64,000 bases of DNA from Ruminococcus sp. (lineage in GTDB: Bacteria > Bacillota > Clostridia > Oscillospirales > Ruminococcaceae): assembly GCA_031262625.1 (NCBI GenBank), contig JAISHJ010000007.1, positions 1 through 64,000 of the forward strand, written 5' to 3'. The stretch's first letter is position 1. Each line of letters begins with the position of its first letter. A model generated the notes under the pieces. The model was given only the letters and a program-made list of their open reading frames with translations, was not told the origin of the DNA and ran no database searches. Positions 15,872 through 24,779 of this stretch are shown here, one piece after another. Made by a program: the position numbers and the translations under genes.

Positions 15872-17548
15872 ATGAAGCTTAGGAAAATCGCGGCTTTTAT
15901 TATCGCAGGCGCATTATTATGTATGAGCGCAGTACCTATATTTGCAGCGGAAGAACCTGACGTAGTAATCTACTATACCAACGACATTCACGGCTATTTT
16001 GAGGGCGTTGAAGGAAATATCGGACATGATAGAATTGCCGGAATTTATGAAACAACTAAGGAAGAAAATATCAATACTTACCTTATTTCTGCCGGAGACA
16101 TGATACAGGGAACGTATTTTGTAAATAATAACCGCGGCGAAGCGGCAATGGACATAATGTCAGCGGCAGGATATCAGGCGATGACCCTCGGCAATCACGA
16201 ATTTGATTTCGGAACAGACAGGATTTTGGAACTTCGCTCCATGTTTGATAATCCGGCGTTTATGACACAAGCGGGTTTCGGCGGTATACACTGGGCAGCA
16301 CCTGTAATTTTTGAAACAGATGATTATACAGTCGGATTTTTCGGCATAACTTCACCCGATACACAGGAGTCTTCAAACGGCGGACGTGATATTGATTTCG
16401 GAACAAAAGAAAGCCTTGTAACATATGCTAACGATACCGCATCATCTCTTAAAGCAGATGGCGTTGACCTTGTAATCTGTGTAGCACATATGGGCGTATT
16501 GGATGAAGGTTTCGGAACAATTTATGACCTCCGCGATGCTACAAGCGGCATTGATCTCTTTATCGACGGACATTCCCACACACAGCTTTCCGATATAACG
16601 GAGGAAGACGGTAAGCCGTTAATCGTTTCTGCCGGCGAATACGGGCAGGAACTCGGCAAAGTTACATTCACCCCAGATGAGAACGGCGGCTTCAAAGCGG
16701 CGGCAGTAAGTATCACTCCCGAAGAAGCATATGCAACAGAACTTTCGGAGGGCGGTAAGGCTAAAGAAGCTGAAGTTAAAGCTGTAATTGATAAATGGGC
16801 AGCTGTTGCTGATGAAAAGGGTAACGAAGTTATTGCAGTTAACGAAACCGAACTGAAATTCGACCGCCCGACACTTCGTACAAGTGAATCTGCTCTCGGC
16901 GATTTTACAGCCGACGCAATAAGAGCGGTTTCCGGCGCAGATATAGGCTTAATGAACGGCGGCTCAATTAAGGGAGACCTTCATGCGGGCGATATAACTG
17001 TTGCGGATATAAATACAATTCTTCCTTATATTAACTATATTGTTATGGCAGAGGTTGACGGTAAAACGCTCCGTGCAACCCTCGAACATTCCGTTTCGGA
17101 ATATCCTGTTGAGACAGGCGGCTTTTTACAGATTTCGGGAGCGGCGTTTACCTTTAATCCTTCTGCAAAACCCGGCAGCAGAGTAATAGATATTACTGTC
17201 GGCGGCACTCCTCTTGACGATAATGCGATTTATACGGTTGCTACAAACGATTGGATATCGGGCGGCGGCGACGGTTACGCTGTTTTAGTACCGAGTTTTG
17301 ATAAAACACTCCCTCTCGCACATCCCGAAACAACAACACTAACCGAAGCGGTTGCGTGGTATATAGGAACTAATCCCGAAATTCCGAGCGGAACCGGGCG
17401 TATAGATATGGTTACGAATGATTCGACGTCAGAAGACATTTCGGCTCCGGCAACCTCCGCTCCCGCAACCGGGAATACTCCGCTTTATGTTATGGCAGCT
17501 GTTGCTATATTAGCCCTCGGCGGCGCGGTAGTTTCCCGTAAGAAATAA
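15872..17548 (+). CDS. cell-wall-anchored 5'-nucleotidase / 2',3'-cyclic phosphodiesterase
   Basis: 558 residues. A signal peptide (about 1-25, ending FAAEE) is followed by a calcineurin-like metallophosphatase domain with NDIHGYF, GDMIQGT, LGNHEFDFG and GHSHTQL metal-binding motifs (about 35-245) and a 5'-nucleotidase C-terminal domain (about 310-480, with NGGSIKGDL and NDWISGGGDGY). The C terminus has a Pro/Ala/Thr linker, an APATG motif, a hydrophobic helix and RKK, the layout of a sortase sorting signal (LPxTG variant). It probably hydrolyses extracellular nucleotides to nucleosides for salvage. ATG follows GGAGGAAAAT. It is monocistronic, with its own promoter. Confidence 0.92.
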   Translation: MKLRKIAAFIIAGALLCMSAVPIFAAEEPDVVIYYTNDIHGYFEGVEGNIGHDRIAGIYETTKEENINTYLISAGDMIQGTYFVNNNRGEAAMDIMSAAGYQAMTLGNHEFDFGTDRILELRSMFDNPAFMTQAGFGGIHWAAPVIFETDDYTVGFFGITSPDTQESSNGGRDIDFGTKESLVTYANDTASSLKADGVDLVICVAHMGVLDEGFGTIYDLRDATSGIDLFIDGHSHTQLSDITEEDGKPLIVSAGEYGQELGKVTFTPDENGGFKAAAVSITPEEAYATELSEGGKAKEAEVKAVIDKWAAVADEKGNEVIAVNETELKFDRPTLRTSESALGDFTADAIRAVSGADIGLMNGGSIKGDLHAGDITVADINTILPYINYIVMAEVDGKTLRATLEHSVSEYPVETGGFLQISGAAFTFNPSAKPGSRVIDITVGGTPLDDNAIYTVATNDWISGGGDGYAVLVPSFDKTLPLAHPETTTLTEAVAWYIGTNPEIPSGTGRIDMVTNDSTSEDISAPATSAPATGNTPLYVMAAVAILALGGAVVSRKK

Positions 17549-17586
17549 GCTGTTTTACGAATCCCCGAACCTACTACTATGTTGAT

Positions 17587-17623
17587 AAAAAACAAACCGA
17601 TTACGTTTTTCGTAATCGGTTTG
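17587..17623 (-). terminator. terminator of the minus-strand MBL gene
   Basis: CAAACCGATTACG (17593-17605) pairs with CGTAATCGGTTTG (17611-17623). On the minus strand it is followed by TTTTTT (17587-17592). It may also end the 5'-nucleotidase transcript. Confidence 0.85.
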
Positions 17624-17639
17624 CGTTATAAAGATTGCT

Positions 17640-18320
17640 CTATTTGAAAAGTATACCTGCGCCGCCGTAGCTGTAAAGCTTACATGGTGCGGGGAATTTA
17701 GGTTTACCGCCCGAAAGTTCACCGTTTTGGATTTTTATCGCACATTCAAGTTCCGCAGTTAAAGCAGCAGGCGGAAGTTCCGCTTTACCGTGACAGGCGT
17801 AAAAACCATATCCCGGGAAGCTTTCCGAAAGCCTCTTAAGGCTTGCTATATAGCTTTCGAGGTTTCGCCCCGCTCCGAACATATAGACATCGCTTTCGGA
17901 AACACTGTCGCCGGAAAAAATCATCTTGTTTTCATCATCAATGAAAGCAACATTTCCCGGTGTATGCCCGGGGAGAAGCATAACGCGCAGTTTGCGATTT
18001 CCGGCGGGTAAAATATCGCCGTCCCAAAGCGGCTTCACAGTAAAATCATGCTTTCCGAGATGTTCGTACTCCGCAGGATGAATATAGACGGTATCACCCT
18101 TTCCGAAGCCGCCGATATGGTCTCTGTCGGTGTGAGTAACAGTCATAGTTACTTCCGAATCGCCCGCTATTTCCGAGAGTTTTTCGTGAAAACTTTTCCC
18201 GCCCGTCATACAGGCGTCAATTAAGAGCGTCCCATTTTCACCATGCAAAAGAAAACAGCGTACGAAAGCTTCATCAATAGACCATAAGTCATCACAAAGT
18301 TTTGTAACTTTCAAGCACAT
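17640..18320 (-). CDS. metallo-beta-lactamase-fold hydrolase with variant metal motif
   Basis: 226 residues. MBL-fold motifs are visible: THTDRDHIGG (motif 2, about 80-90), LLPGHTPGN (motif 3 His, about 135), IFSGDSV (motif 4 Asp, about 155) and YACHGKAEL (motif 5 His, about 195). In the canonical HxHxDH motif the second His is Asp here (HTDRDH), as in some subgroups, so metal content may differ. It is likely a hydrolase of small thioesters or phosphoesters; the substrate is unknown. It is the last gene of a three-gene minus-strand unit, 5 bp after a DUF2752 gene, with GAGGTAG as ribosome-binding site. Confidence 0.85.
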   Translation of the reverse strand: MCLKVTKLCDDLWSIDEAFVRCFLLHGENGTLLIDACMTGGKSFHEKLSEIAGDSEVTMTVTHTDRDHIGGFGKGDTVYIHPAEYEHLGKHDFTVKPLWDGDILPAGNRKLRVMLLPGHTPGNVAFIDDENKMIFSGDSVSESDVYMFGAGRNLESYIASLKRLSESFPGYGFYACHGKAELPPAALTAELECAIKIQNGELSGGKPKFPAPCKLYSYGGAGILFK

Positions 18321-18325
18321 TTTAT

Positions 18326-18802
18326 CTACCTCACAAAATTTATTATTCTGCCGAGTATTGAATCATAGTTATAAACCATTGGTTCGGTATGGGGGAAATA
18401 CATAATCATCCTTATTATATAGAGAAGGACTGATATAACACAAAAAACTATGAGGAGTTTTTCAAAACGTTTTGCCGTCTCTTTACCGAAAATAAAAAGC
18501 GAAGAAAAATACACCCCGAAAATAATCACAGCCGGAATAACGAGAGGGTGATAGTGAAAACTTGCTAAAATATCACCGTGCATGAGCGCGAAAACTGCTC
18601 GTGTACCGCCGCAACCCATACATGGTATACCGCTGACAGAACTGAAAATACAGCCTGTACCTAAAAAGTTTGAAGCAAAAATTATATAAATTAAGGCAAA
18701 TACCAAAACTCCCCAATAACTTTTTAACTGCTTGAGGAGATTTCGGAAGTTATTTATTATGTTTTTGTCGGAATGATTTTTATGATGAAAGACCGTTAAC
18801 AT
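18326..18802 (-). CDS. DUF2752 membrane protein
   Basis: 158 residues with about three or four membrane segments. The motif TGCIFSSVSGIPCMGCGGTRA (with the CP/CxxCGGTRA signature) followed by L.HGD...SFHYHPL is the hallmark of DUF2752, a small membrane family of unknown function. The start overlaps the upstream DUF4234 gene by 23 bp. DUF2752 and DUF4234 proteins are often neighbours in Clostridia. The paired cysteines might bind metal or heme, but that is not established. Confidence 0.8.
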   Translation of the reverse strand: MLTVFHHKNHSDKNIINNFRNLLKQLKSYWGVLVFALIYIIFASNFLGTGCIFSSVSGIPCMGCGGTRAVFALMHGDILASFHYHPLVIPAVIIFGVYFSSLFIFGKETAKRFEKLLIVFCVISVLLYIIRMIMYFPHTEPMVYNYDSILGRIINFVR

Positions 18803-19151
18803 TATTTATGTAGTCCTGAACCTGATACATACTGATGTAGATACCGATTCCGCCGATAAAATGGAAGATAAGCCATAAAGCGAAATTGCTTGAATAGGGG
18901 ACAGCCTGAGGGTTTTGGGAACCGCGTACACCGGAGATGTACTGCAACGCTTTGTCCCATTTGTACCAATAATACCAAAGCGGAATTGCGCAGAACCACC
19001 CGAATATTATTATACCGCCGCTTACTTCTTCTGTGTTGCCGGAAAGGCGCTTAATCTCCTCGTTGGTGACGTACGACCAGTACATATAGTAGATATTACA
19101 GGTAACGATTGATAGAAGTATGCATATAGCAGGGCTTCTGTATGTAGGCAC
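18780..19151 (-). CDS. DUF4234 membrane protein
   Basis: 123 residues with three hydrophobic segments. The opening YRSPAICILLSIVTCNIYYMYW with NEEIKRL after it is the DUF4234 pattern (small integral membrane proteins of unknown function). It is first gene of the unit with the DUF2752 and MBL genes. ATG at 19151 has GGAGGGATCAGCG upstream on the minus strand. Confidence 0.8.
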   Translation of the reverse strand: MPTYRSPAICILLSIVTCNIYYMYWSYVTNEEIKRLSGNTEEVSGGIIIFGWFCAIPLWYYWYKWDKALQYISGVRGSQNPQAVPYSSNFALWLIFHFIGGIGIYISMYQVQDYINNVNGLSS

Positions 19152-19344
19152 GCTGATCCCTCCGAAACTATAATATGCTTAATTTTATCATATTACCGCG
19201 AAAAATGCAATATAAAAAATAACTAAAAATGCCGAGATAAAAACGTCAGATTTACTAATATAATAATTTATTCGTAAAATGAAAAAAAATACCTACGTAA
19301 ATTGTATATATATCAGAAACTCAGAAACGAGGTTTTATAAATAC

Positions 19345-21672
19345 ATGAAAAAATTAAGATTTACGGCAATTTTAGCGGCAATAATGCTATCGGCAGGAGT
19401 TATCAGTGCTTCGGCGGACGAAGTTATCGCAGATGAGACGGATGCTTACAGCGGATATAGCGTTTATGTGCCCTCCTCTTACGGCGGCAGCGGCGGCTCA
19501 TCTTCCGATGTTTCGGATGTTGACCTTCAAACAGCCCTAACGAAGGTTAAGCGGCGTGTTGACGTACCCGCAGTCCTTTCTGAATTCGAGTACAGAGTAA
19601 ATACTTTAGGCGGCATAACCACATTTAATTTTACTTGGACACCCAAAGACAGTACAGTTACCCCCGAACCGCTTAAAGTCGGCTCGACAGTACCTACCTA
19701 CCTTAATGTTACAATCGTGGGCGATACAATTACAGATATAAGATATAACGAAAATAAAGTCTACGGCGGAGACGGCTCAGAACCGAGACAGCTTGGCAAA
19801 ATTAATCCCGAAGATTACGAAACCTACGCAAAACGTGCGATAAAATTAGCTAATCCGGGTATGGAGGAAAAGGTTGAAGTTGGAGTTATGAACGCTTCGC
19901 TTTACGGCGAATCTGTAAACTGCTACTTTGTACGTGTCGAAAACGGCATAAGAGTTGCTTCAAACTCAGGCACTGTTTCCTTCGACAAAGATACAGGCAA
20001 GCTATATAGTTTTCACGTAACTTGGTGGGATAACGCACAGTTTACCGCACCGTCGTCGCGGCTTAATACTTCAAATATCCAAAAGAAGTATGAGTCCGCG
20101 ATAAAACTAAATCCCGCGTATATTATAAAGAAAGACTACCAAAAAAACACAATCACAGCAGAGATAGTTTACACGCCCTCTGACAATTACGAGTTTGACG
20201 CATTTACCGGCAAAAAAACTACTATGTATGACGATATTTCAAAATATAACGACAGCGTAAATATTGACATACCCTCTGCAAACTACGGTTTTGATGTAGC
20301 GGAGTCTGCCGCCGGGATGGCTTATGATGATGAAGTACTTAACGATGAAGCAGTTGCGTTTACCGCTGCAGAGCGAAGAGAAATTGAAGAGAGCAAGGTT
20401 CGCTATACTAAGGAAGATGCAGTAAAAATCGTAGCCGCCGACCCTTATATTACCTATAACGATAAATATAAGCTTACCTCCGCGAATCTTTACAGCAGCA
20501 CAGACTTCGGCAAAGAAAAGAACACATGGAGATTGCAGTTTGTTTTAGATGACGACAAAAAAAGCGGTAATATATCCGTAACCCTTGATGCTGATACAGG
20601 GAAAATTGAGCAGTTTACGCAGTCCGGCGATAATGTAGGAGCAGTCGATTATCCTGTTTATGAATATGAAGATGTAATACTTGTTGAAGAAGGTACCGAC
20701 AACGGTGATGCAAAAGAAAAAACGCCGATGTTTGATGTTGCAAAGTCGGTGAAGTTAGCAGAAGAAGCCGCGAAGTACTATTTCGGGAATTCATTCAATG
20801 AATACCGAGGTGTTTCTGCGAATACTAAGCCCCTTACAAAGGACACAAAAACAGGGAAGACAATAAATATCTACGCCAGAGAGTTTGTTTATAATCGTTA
20901 CCACGAAAACATCCCCGTTAACGGCGAAAGCGTCCGGGTTACGGTTAACGCATACGGCGAGATTAGGAGCATTTCGCAAAACCATACAGAAGTAATCTTC
21001 CCGAAAGCGGATATATTAACTTCCGCAGAAGCCTTTGAAGAACTTTGGAAGCAAACTAAATTCTCGCTTTATTATGCCGGATTTACTGCCGACGGAACTC
21101 CCCATACCTATTTGATGTATAATCTTCCGAGTTATTATATGAATGCCCGTACAGGAAAGCTTTCCGATTATTACGGAAAAGCCATCCCGAAATCGGATAC
21201 TGATGAAAGGTATGAGTACTCAGACCTTAAGACAGACGGATCAGGCTTTGCTGAAAGGATTGCGGAACTCGGGTACTATGGCATACAGCTTGAGCCGATT
21301 GACGGAAAATTCGCGCCGCAAACCGAGATTACCGGTAAGGAATTTTATAACCTTTTGAGGAACTACACCGGCGGATATTATAACAGCGATGCTATTTTCG
21401 GAATAGATAAATCGGAGAAGTCTGTAACCTACCGCGATGCAGCGAAACTCTTTACAACAATGTCAAACTTAGGAGCAGCGGCAAAGCTTGAAGGCATATA
21501 TGCGCAAGTTTTCACCGATATTCCCGTTTCCGACCCTGACATAGGCTATATCAATATTGCCGATGCACTCGGGCTTCGTTTCTTGGACGGTAACGCTTTT
21601 AAGCCCGACAATAAGGTAACGAGAGCCGAAGCGATTAATATGTTCTATAGATTTGTTGCTTACGGTGAATAA
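19345..21672 (+). CDS. secreted YcdB/PepSY-like protein with C-terminal SLH-type repeats
   Basis: 775 residues from the ATG at 19345, which starts a clear signal peptide (KKLRFTAILAAIMLSAGVISASADE); a longer in-frame start at 19279 has no signal sequence or ribosome-binding site. Two or more YcdB/YcdC-type repeats follow (for example ESAIKLNPAYI..., TKEDAVKIVAADPYI, and 'D.DTGKI..F' turns typical of PepSY folds). The last ~150 residues contain S-layer-homology-like segments (FTDIPVSDPDIGYINIADALGLRFLDGNAFKPDNKVTRAEAINMFYRF). It is probably an envelope protein attached to secondary wall polymers. Function unknown. Confidence 0.85.
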   Translation: MKKLRFTAILAAIMLSAGVISASADEVIADETDAYSGYSVYVPSSYGGSGGSSSDVSDVDLQTALTKVKRRVDVPAVLSEFEYRVNTLGGITTFNFTWTPKDSTVTPEPLKVGSTVPTYLNVTIVGDTITDIRYNENKVYGGDGSEPRQLGKINPEDYETYAKRAIKLANPGMEEKVEVGVMNASLYGESVNCYFVRVENGIRVASNSGTVSFDKDTGKLYSFHVTWWDNAQFTAPSSRLNTSNIQKKYESAIKLNPAYIIKKDYQKNTITAEIVYTPSDNYEFDAFTGKKTTMYDDISKYNDSVNIDIPSANYGFDVAESAAGMAYDDEVLNDEAVAFTAAERREIEESKVRYTKEDAVKIVAADPYITYNDKYKLTSANLYSSTDFGKEKNTWRLQFVLDDDKKSGNISVTLDADTGKIEQFTQSGDNVGAVDYPVYEYEDVILVEEGTDNGDAKEKTPMFDVAKSVKLAEEAAKYYFGNSFNEYRGVSANTKPLTKDTKTGKTINIYAREFVYNRYHENIPVNGESVRVTVNAYGEIRSISQNHTEVIFPKADILTSAEAFEELWKQTKFSLYYAGFTADGTPHTYLMYNLPSYYMNARTGKLSDYYGKAIPKSDTDERYEYSDLKTDGSGFAERIAELGYYGIQLEPIDGKFAPQTEITGKEFYNLLRNYTGGYYNSDAIFGIDKSEKSVTYRDAAKLFTTMSNLGAAAKLEGIYAQVFTDIPVSDPDIGYINIADALGLRFLDGNAFKPDNKVTRAEAINMFYRFVAYGE

Positions 21673-21690
21673 AACCCACTTCATAAAAAC

Positions 21691-21722
21691 AAAAACAGCG
21701 TACGAAATCGTACGCTGTTTTC
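21691..21722. terminator. strong bidirectional terminator
   Basis: AAAACAGCGTACG (21692-21704) pairs with CGTACGCTGTTTT (21709-21721), 13 bp around a 4-nt loop with A/T tracts on both sides. Confidence 0.9.
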
Positions 21723-21870
21723 TATACACGGTAACGGTGTAAAAATTGAATTTTTATAAACACGAAAACGGTGTATATAGGAGATTGATATATACGCGGA
21801 AACAGAATATTACTGTATACGCAGAAACGGAGTATACGCCATATTGTTGTATACGCGCATATGGCGTATA
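21722..21870. repeat. cluster of degenerate short palindromic repeats
   Basis: Four units share a GAAAC/GTAAC core between complementary ends: TACACGGTAACGGTGTA, ACACGAAAACGGTGT, ATACGCGGAAACAGAATAT and GTATACGCAGAAACGGAGTATAC. A perfect 12-bp inverted repeat TATACGCCATAT (21833-21844) / ATATGGCGTATA (21859-21870) follows. Spacing is 25-33 bp and irregular. No coding sequence is present. Possibly regulator sites for the XRE gene that ends 12 bp further on, or decayed repeats. Confidence 0.6.
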
Positions 21871-21881
21871 TCGGAAATGCT

Positions 21882-22355
21882 TCACACTTTTATCGTACGC
21901 GATTTACGTTTGCGAGGGATGAATTTATCGCGTGCTTCTGCTTTTGATTCGAGGTAGACTTCCATAAGGCTTTGGAAGAAGATATCTTTTGCTTCTTCTT
22001 CAATATCGGTAGCCGCAAAGAGTAAAGCGGTGCGGGAGAGGAGCTCTTTTGCTTCCGCAAGCCCGTTTTCGCCGAATTTGTCCTGTACGGCAAGGAGGTA
22101 AATCTCTGCGTTAACGTCGTCGATAGACTCATCTTCAAAGGGTGTCGAGACCACGTTGCGGTCATCCTCAAGAAGGTAGCTTACCGAAACGCCGAGCGAG
22201 TCCGCAAGCTTTTTAACGTTACCGCTTCTCGGCATAATTCCCATAGATTCATAGGTGTAAATAGTACGTTCGGTGATACCGGAACGCCTTGCGAGTTCCG
22301 TTTGGGAGAGGTTAAGTACTAACCGGCAGCGTCTTAATTTTTCGGCGAAAGTCAT
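21882..22355 (-). CDS. XRE-family transcriptional regulator
   Basis: 157 residues from the ATG at 22355, preceded by AGAGGGA; upstream in-frame codons are not protein-like. Residues about 3-62 form a Cro/CI helix-turn-helix (FAEKLRRCRLVLNLSQTELARRSGITERTIYTYESMG...LADSLGVSVSYLL). The rest is an acidic helical region of unknown role with a basic tail. It probably regulates nearby genes or itself. It is flanked downstream by the palindromic repeat cluster. No partner is identified. Confidence 0.88.
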   Translation of the reverse strand: MTFAEKLRRCRLVLNLSQTELARRSGITERTIYTYESMGIMPRSGNVKKLADSLGVSVSYLLEDDRNVVSTPFEDESIDDVNAEIYLLAVQDKFGENGLAEAKELLSRTALLFAATDIEEEAKDIFFQSLMEVYLESKAEARDKFIPRKRKSRTIKV

Positions 22356-22474
22356 ATAAAAGTCCCTCTTTTTCAAAATAAAACTACGGGAAAATAATAT
22401 TCCCGTAGTTATTTTAACATTTATATTCCGATTTGTCAAATGAATATGATGAATTAATAATAAGTTTACAATTG

Positions 22475-22510
22475 CTAATCTAAGACGCACACATTAACTT
22501 CGTGTGCGCA
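22475..22510 (-). pseudogene. orphan copy of the 3' end of the neighbouring G5/3D gene
   Basis: Minus-strand codons read AHEVNVCVLD-stop. The true end of the adjacent gene at 22523 reads AHQVNVYVLD-stop, and about 33 bp match with a 48-bp offset. It is a tail-only duplication with no start, so either a local tandem duplication or the remnant of a deleted paralogue. Confidence 0.7.
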
Positions 22511-22522
22511 CATCATATTTAC

Positions 22523-23350
22523 TTAATCTAAGACGTACACATTAACCTGATGTGCTCCCCAATCATAACACTCGTCAATAGTATCCATGTAGAGATCGAC
22601 AAGGCAGGTACCGTTTAGCAAACTTGTTCCTGTGTCGGCGGCTATCGCGTAACCGTAGATGCGTTTGTTGTCGGTTGAAGCTATGTATAGCTTTGTACCG
22701 TAGGGGATAACGGAGGGATCGACTGCAACCATACCCGGAGAAGCTGTTCTGCCGGAAGCGGTTTTCGCGCCGTCGTAAGCGGAGTATGCAACGCCTTTCC
22801 CGGTATATACGGCAGAATATTCGGTAGGAACACCGTTTTCATCAAGAGAGAACCATTCGGGGACTTCAAGCTCCGAAATCATATTGTCGGGAAGATACCG
22901 AACCTTCGAGCCGACATGGATAACTCTGTCCTGAGGAGGATTTTTGTGCTCCGAGAGGAGTTCAACCGCCTTAAGCCTACCGCTCACATATGTACGCTTG
23001 ACATTGCTGATGCGCTGTCCGTGCATACCCTCTGTCATGACAATCTCTGTGCCTTTTGTGAGATTTGGATCATCTTTGTAGATTGTGGAAAATTCGATGA
23101 CATCAACATCTGTAGTAATCTTCTCTGAAACGCGGTTTAAGAGGATCGCCGGAGCGGGATCTGAACTGACAGGAGCAGGAGTATTATTTATAAGTGCAGC
23201 GAACGCAATGGCGTTTTCTTCGGTTTCGGAAAGCGTTTCATCGGCTGCGTGTACATTTTTTCCGACTGTAAGAGTAATTAAGAAAATTGCCGCGACAACC
23301 ATAAGCGGAATCATAAACAGCCGTCGTGCGGGCTTTTTGATAATAAGCAT
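22523..23350 (-). CDS. G5 and 3D domain cell-wall protein
   Basis: 275 residues from the ATG at 23350, which has a GGTGG ribosome-binding site. An N-terminal anchor/signal (about 14-35) is followed by a G5-type domain (TTDVDVIEFSTIYKDDPNLTKGTEIVMTEGMHG..., about 75-150) and a C-terminal 3D domain with its conserved Asp residues (VAVDPSVIPYGTKLYI, AADTGTSLLNG, VDLYMDT; about 195-275). The 3D fold is the catalytic core of MltA/YabE/resuscitation-factor-like murein hydrolases, so a role in peptidoglycan remodelling is likely. It has its own consensus promoter. Confidence 0.9.
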   Translation of the reverse strand: MLIIKKPARRLFMIPLMVVAAIFLITLTVGKNVHAADETLSETEENAIAFAALINNTPAPVSSDPAPAILLNRVSEKITTDVDVIEFSTIYKDDPNLTKGTEIVMTEGMHGQRISNVKRTYVSGRLKAVELLSEHKNPPQDRVIHVGSKVRYLPDNMISELEVPEWFSLDENGVPTEYSAVYTGKGVAYSAYDGAKTASGRTASPGMVAVDPSVIPYGTKLYIASTDNKRIYGYAIAADTGTSLLNGTCLVDLYMDTIDECYDWGAHQVNVYVLD

Positions 23351-23371
23351 ATAACCACCTTTCATAAAGAC

Positions 23372-23400
23372 AGTATACACTATATTTTTAGTAATGTCAA
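23372..23400 (-). promoter_or_regulatory. promoter of the G5/3D gene
   Basis: TTGACA (23395-23400), 17-bp spacer, TATACT (23372-23377) on the minus strand, giving a leader of about 15 nt. Confidence 0.85.
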
Positions 23401-23541
23401 ATCAAAAACAATACTTGATTTTGTGCACTTTGCACAAGTGCTGTAACCAATGTACTACTTTTGTCACCATTTTTTAACTTAATTTTACCTAAACACTGAC
23501 ATAAATTGAAGCTGTAAGGAGATTTTCTTGTGTAGTTGCAC

Positions 23542-23579
23542 AAAAACATCAGCACTTCAAGAAAATACCGTAAAGTGCT
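23542..23579 (-). terminator. probable terminator of the cysteine desulfurase unit
   Basis: AGCACTT (23551-23557) pairs with AAGTGCT (23573-23579). On the minus strand GATGTTTTTG follows. The rest of 23401-23601 holds only an additional hairpin TTGTGC/GCACAA near 23412-23430 and no gene. Confidence 0.5.
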
Positions 23580-23601
23580 AAATATGTTATAATATGATTT
23601 A

Positions 23602-24699
23602 TTAAAATGGATTATTAATGTAAATGTCGGAAATAATATCCGCTGTTATCTTCATTTCATCGGCGGTTGTGTGAAGCCCCATGCTAATGCGTATTACTTC
23701 AAAAGCTTCATTTACGTTCATTCCCATTGATATTAAGACATGGCTCGGTGAATGTGAGGAAGCGCTGCAAGCCGCACCGCCGGAAACGTAAATTCCGCGC
23801 ATATCAAGAAGAGTAATTGCTTTTTCAGAGGGCAATCCGGGCAGTCTCAGCGAAATTATTCCCGGATATACATTTTTTTCCGTAACGGTTTCCATTATTT
23901 TAGGACATTTAGAGCGTAAAATTCTCATGAAATCATCCCGAAGTCTCTGCAATCGCTCAAGTTCAGTACTGAAATCTTTCGGTAAAGCTTTAATCGCCGC
24001 GCCCATCCCGCATATTCCGGGCAGATTTTCAGTACCGCCGCGCCTGTGATTTTCCTGCTCTCCGGCGATTAAAGGCTTTGCAGGAAAACCCTGCTTTATA
24101 TATATAAAACCGATTCCGCGAGGTCCGTAAAATTTGTGTGCGGATACACTCGCCATGGTTATATTTGTCATATTTATAGGCATATGTCCGAACGCAGCAA
24201 CTGCATCCGTGTGGAAAGGAATTTTACGGGACTTAAGAACTTCCGCTATTTCATTGATAGGACTAATGATACCGGTTTCGTTGTTAACGTATTGTATGCT
24301 CACGAGAGCGGTTTCGGGACGAATTGCCGCTATAACTGCTTCCGGCGTGATAATACCGTTACTGTCAGCGTGGGCAATGCTTATTTCACACTTAAAATTA
24401 GCCGCCGCCGCAAAGATTGAACTATGCTCCGCCGCGCCGATTACTATGTGTTTTCCTGACGCACCAAAAATCGCCTGACTATTTGATTCAGTTCCTCCGG
24501 AAGTAAAAAAAATTTCCTGAGGTGCTGCCCCGATAAATTCCGCGATCTGTTTTTTCACTTCAATCATCTTCGCTCTGCAAGGAGCAGACGCTGAATACGC
24601 CGCCGACGGATTTGCTGTCAGCGTTTTCATACATTCGCTTACAGCTTCAATTACCTCATGTTCAGGTGCTGTTGTCGCGGCGTGGTCAAGATAAATCAT
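23602..24699 (-). CDS. cysteine desulfurase (NifS/IscS family)
   Basis: 365 residues, class V aminotransferase fold. The N-terminal YLDHAATT motif, the PLP-lysine in SVSAHKFYGPRGIG (about residue 190) and the persulfide-forming Cys in GAACSASSHSPSHVL (about 310) are visible. It converts L-cysteine to alanine and enzyme-bound sulfur for Fe-S clusters or thiolated cofactors. There is no IscU or scaffold gene next to it. It lies 80 bp downstream of a GH3 gene on the same strand, separated by a strong stem-loop, so it may be transcribed with the sugar operon or separately. Confidence 0.93.
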   Translation of the reverse strand: MIYLDHAATTAPEHEVIEAVSECMKTLTANPSAAYSASAPCRAKMIEVKKQIAEFIGAAPQEIFFTSGGTESNSQAIFGASGKHIVIGAAEHSSIFAAAANFKCEISIAHADSNGIITPEAVIAAIRPETALVSIQYVNNETGIISPINEIAEVLKSRKIPFHTDAVAAFGHMPINMTNITMASVSAHKFYGPRGIGFIYIKQGFPAKPLIAGEQENHRRGGTENLPGICGMGAAIKALPKDFSTELERLQRLRDDFMRILRSKCPKIMETVTEKNVYPGIISLRLPGLPSEKAITLLDMRGIYVSGGAACSASSHSPSHVLISMGMNVNEAFEVIRISMGLHTTADEMKITADIISDIYINNPF

Positions 24700-24720
24700 A
24701 ATTTCCCCTATTAGTAATTT

Positions 24721-24748
24721 TGCGGGGGAGATAAATTTCTCCCCCGCA
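24721..24748. other. intercistronic GC-rich stem-loop
   Basis: TGCGGGGGAG (24721-24730) pairs with CTCCCCCGCA (24739-24748), flanked by TTT/AAA that extend the stem. It lies between the GH3 gene and the cysteine desulfurase gene and has no clear U-tract on the minus strand. It may attenuate readthrough or stabilise the upstream mRNA. Confidence 0.6.
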
Positions 24749-24779
24749 AAACTATATTAAGATGAACTAAAGCTTATGA

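Noticed and set aside
21722..21870. CRISPR array
   Set aside because: Units are too short and degenerate, spacing is irregular (25-33 bp) and there are no cas genes.
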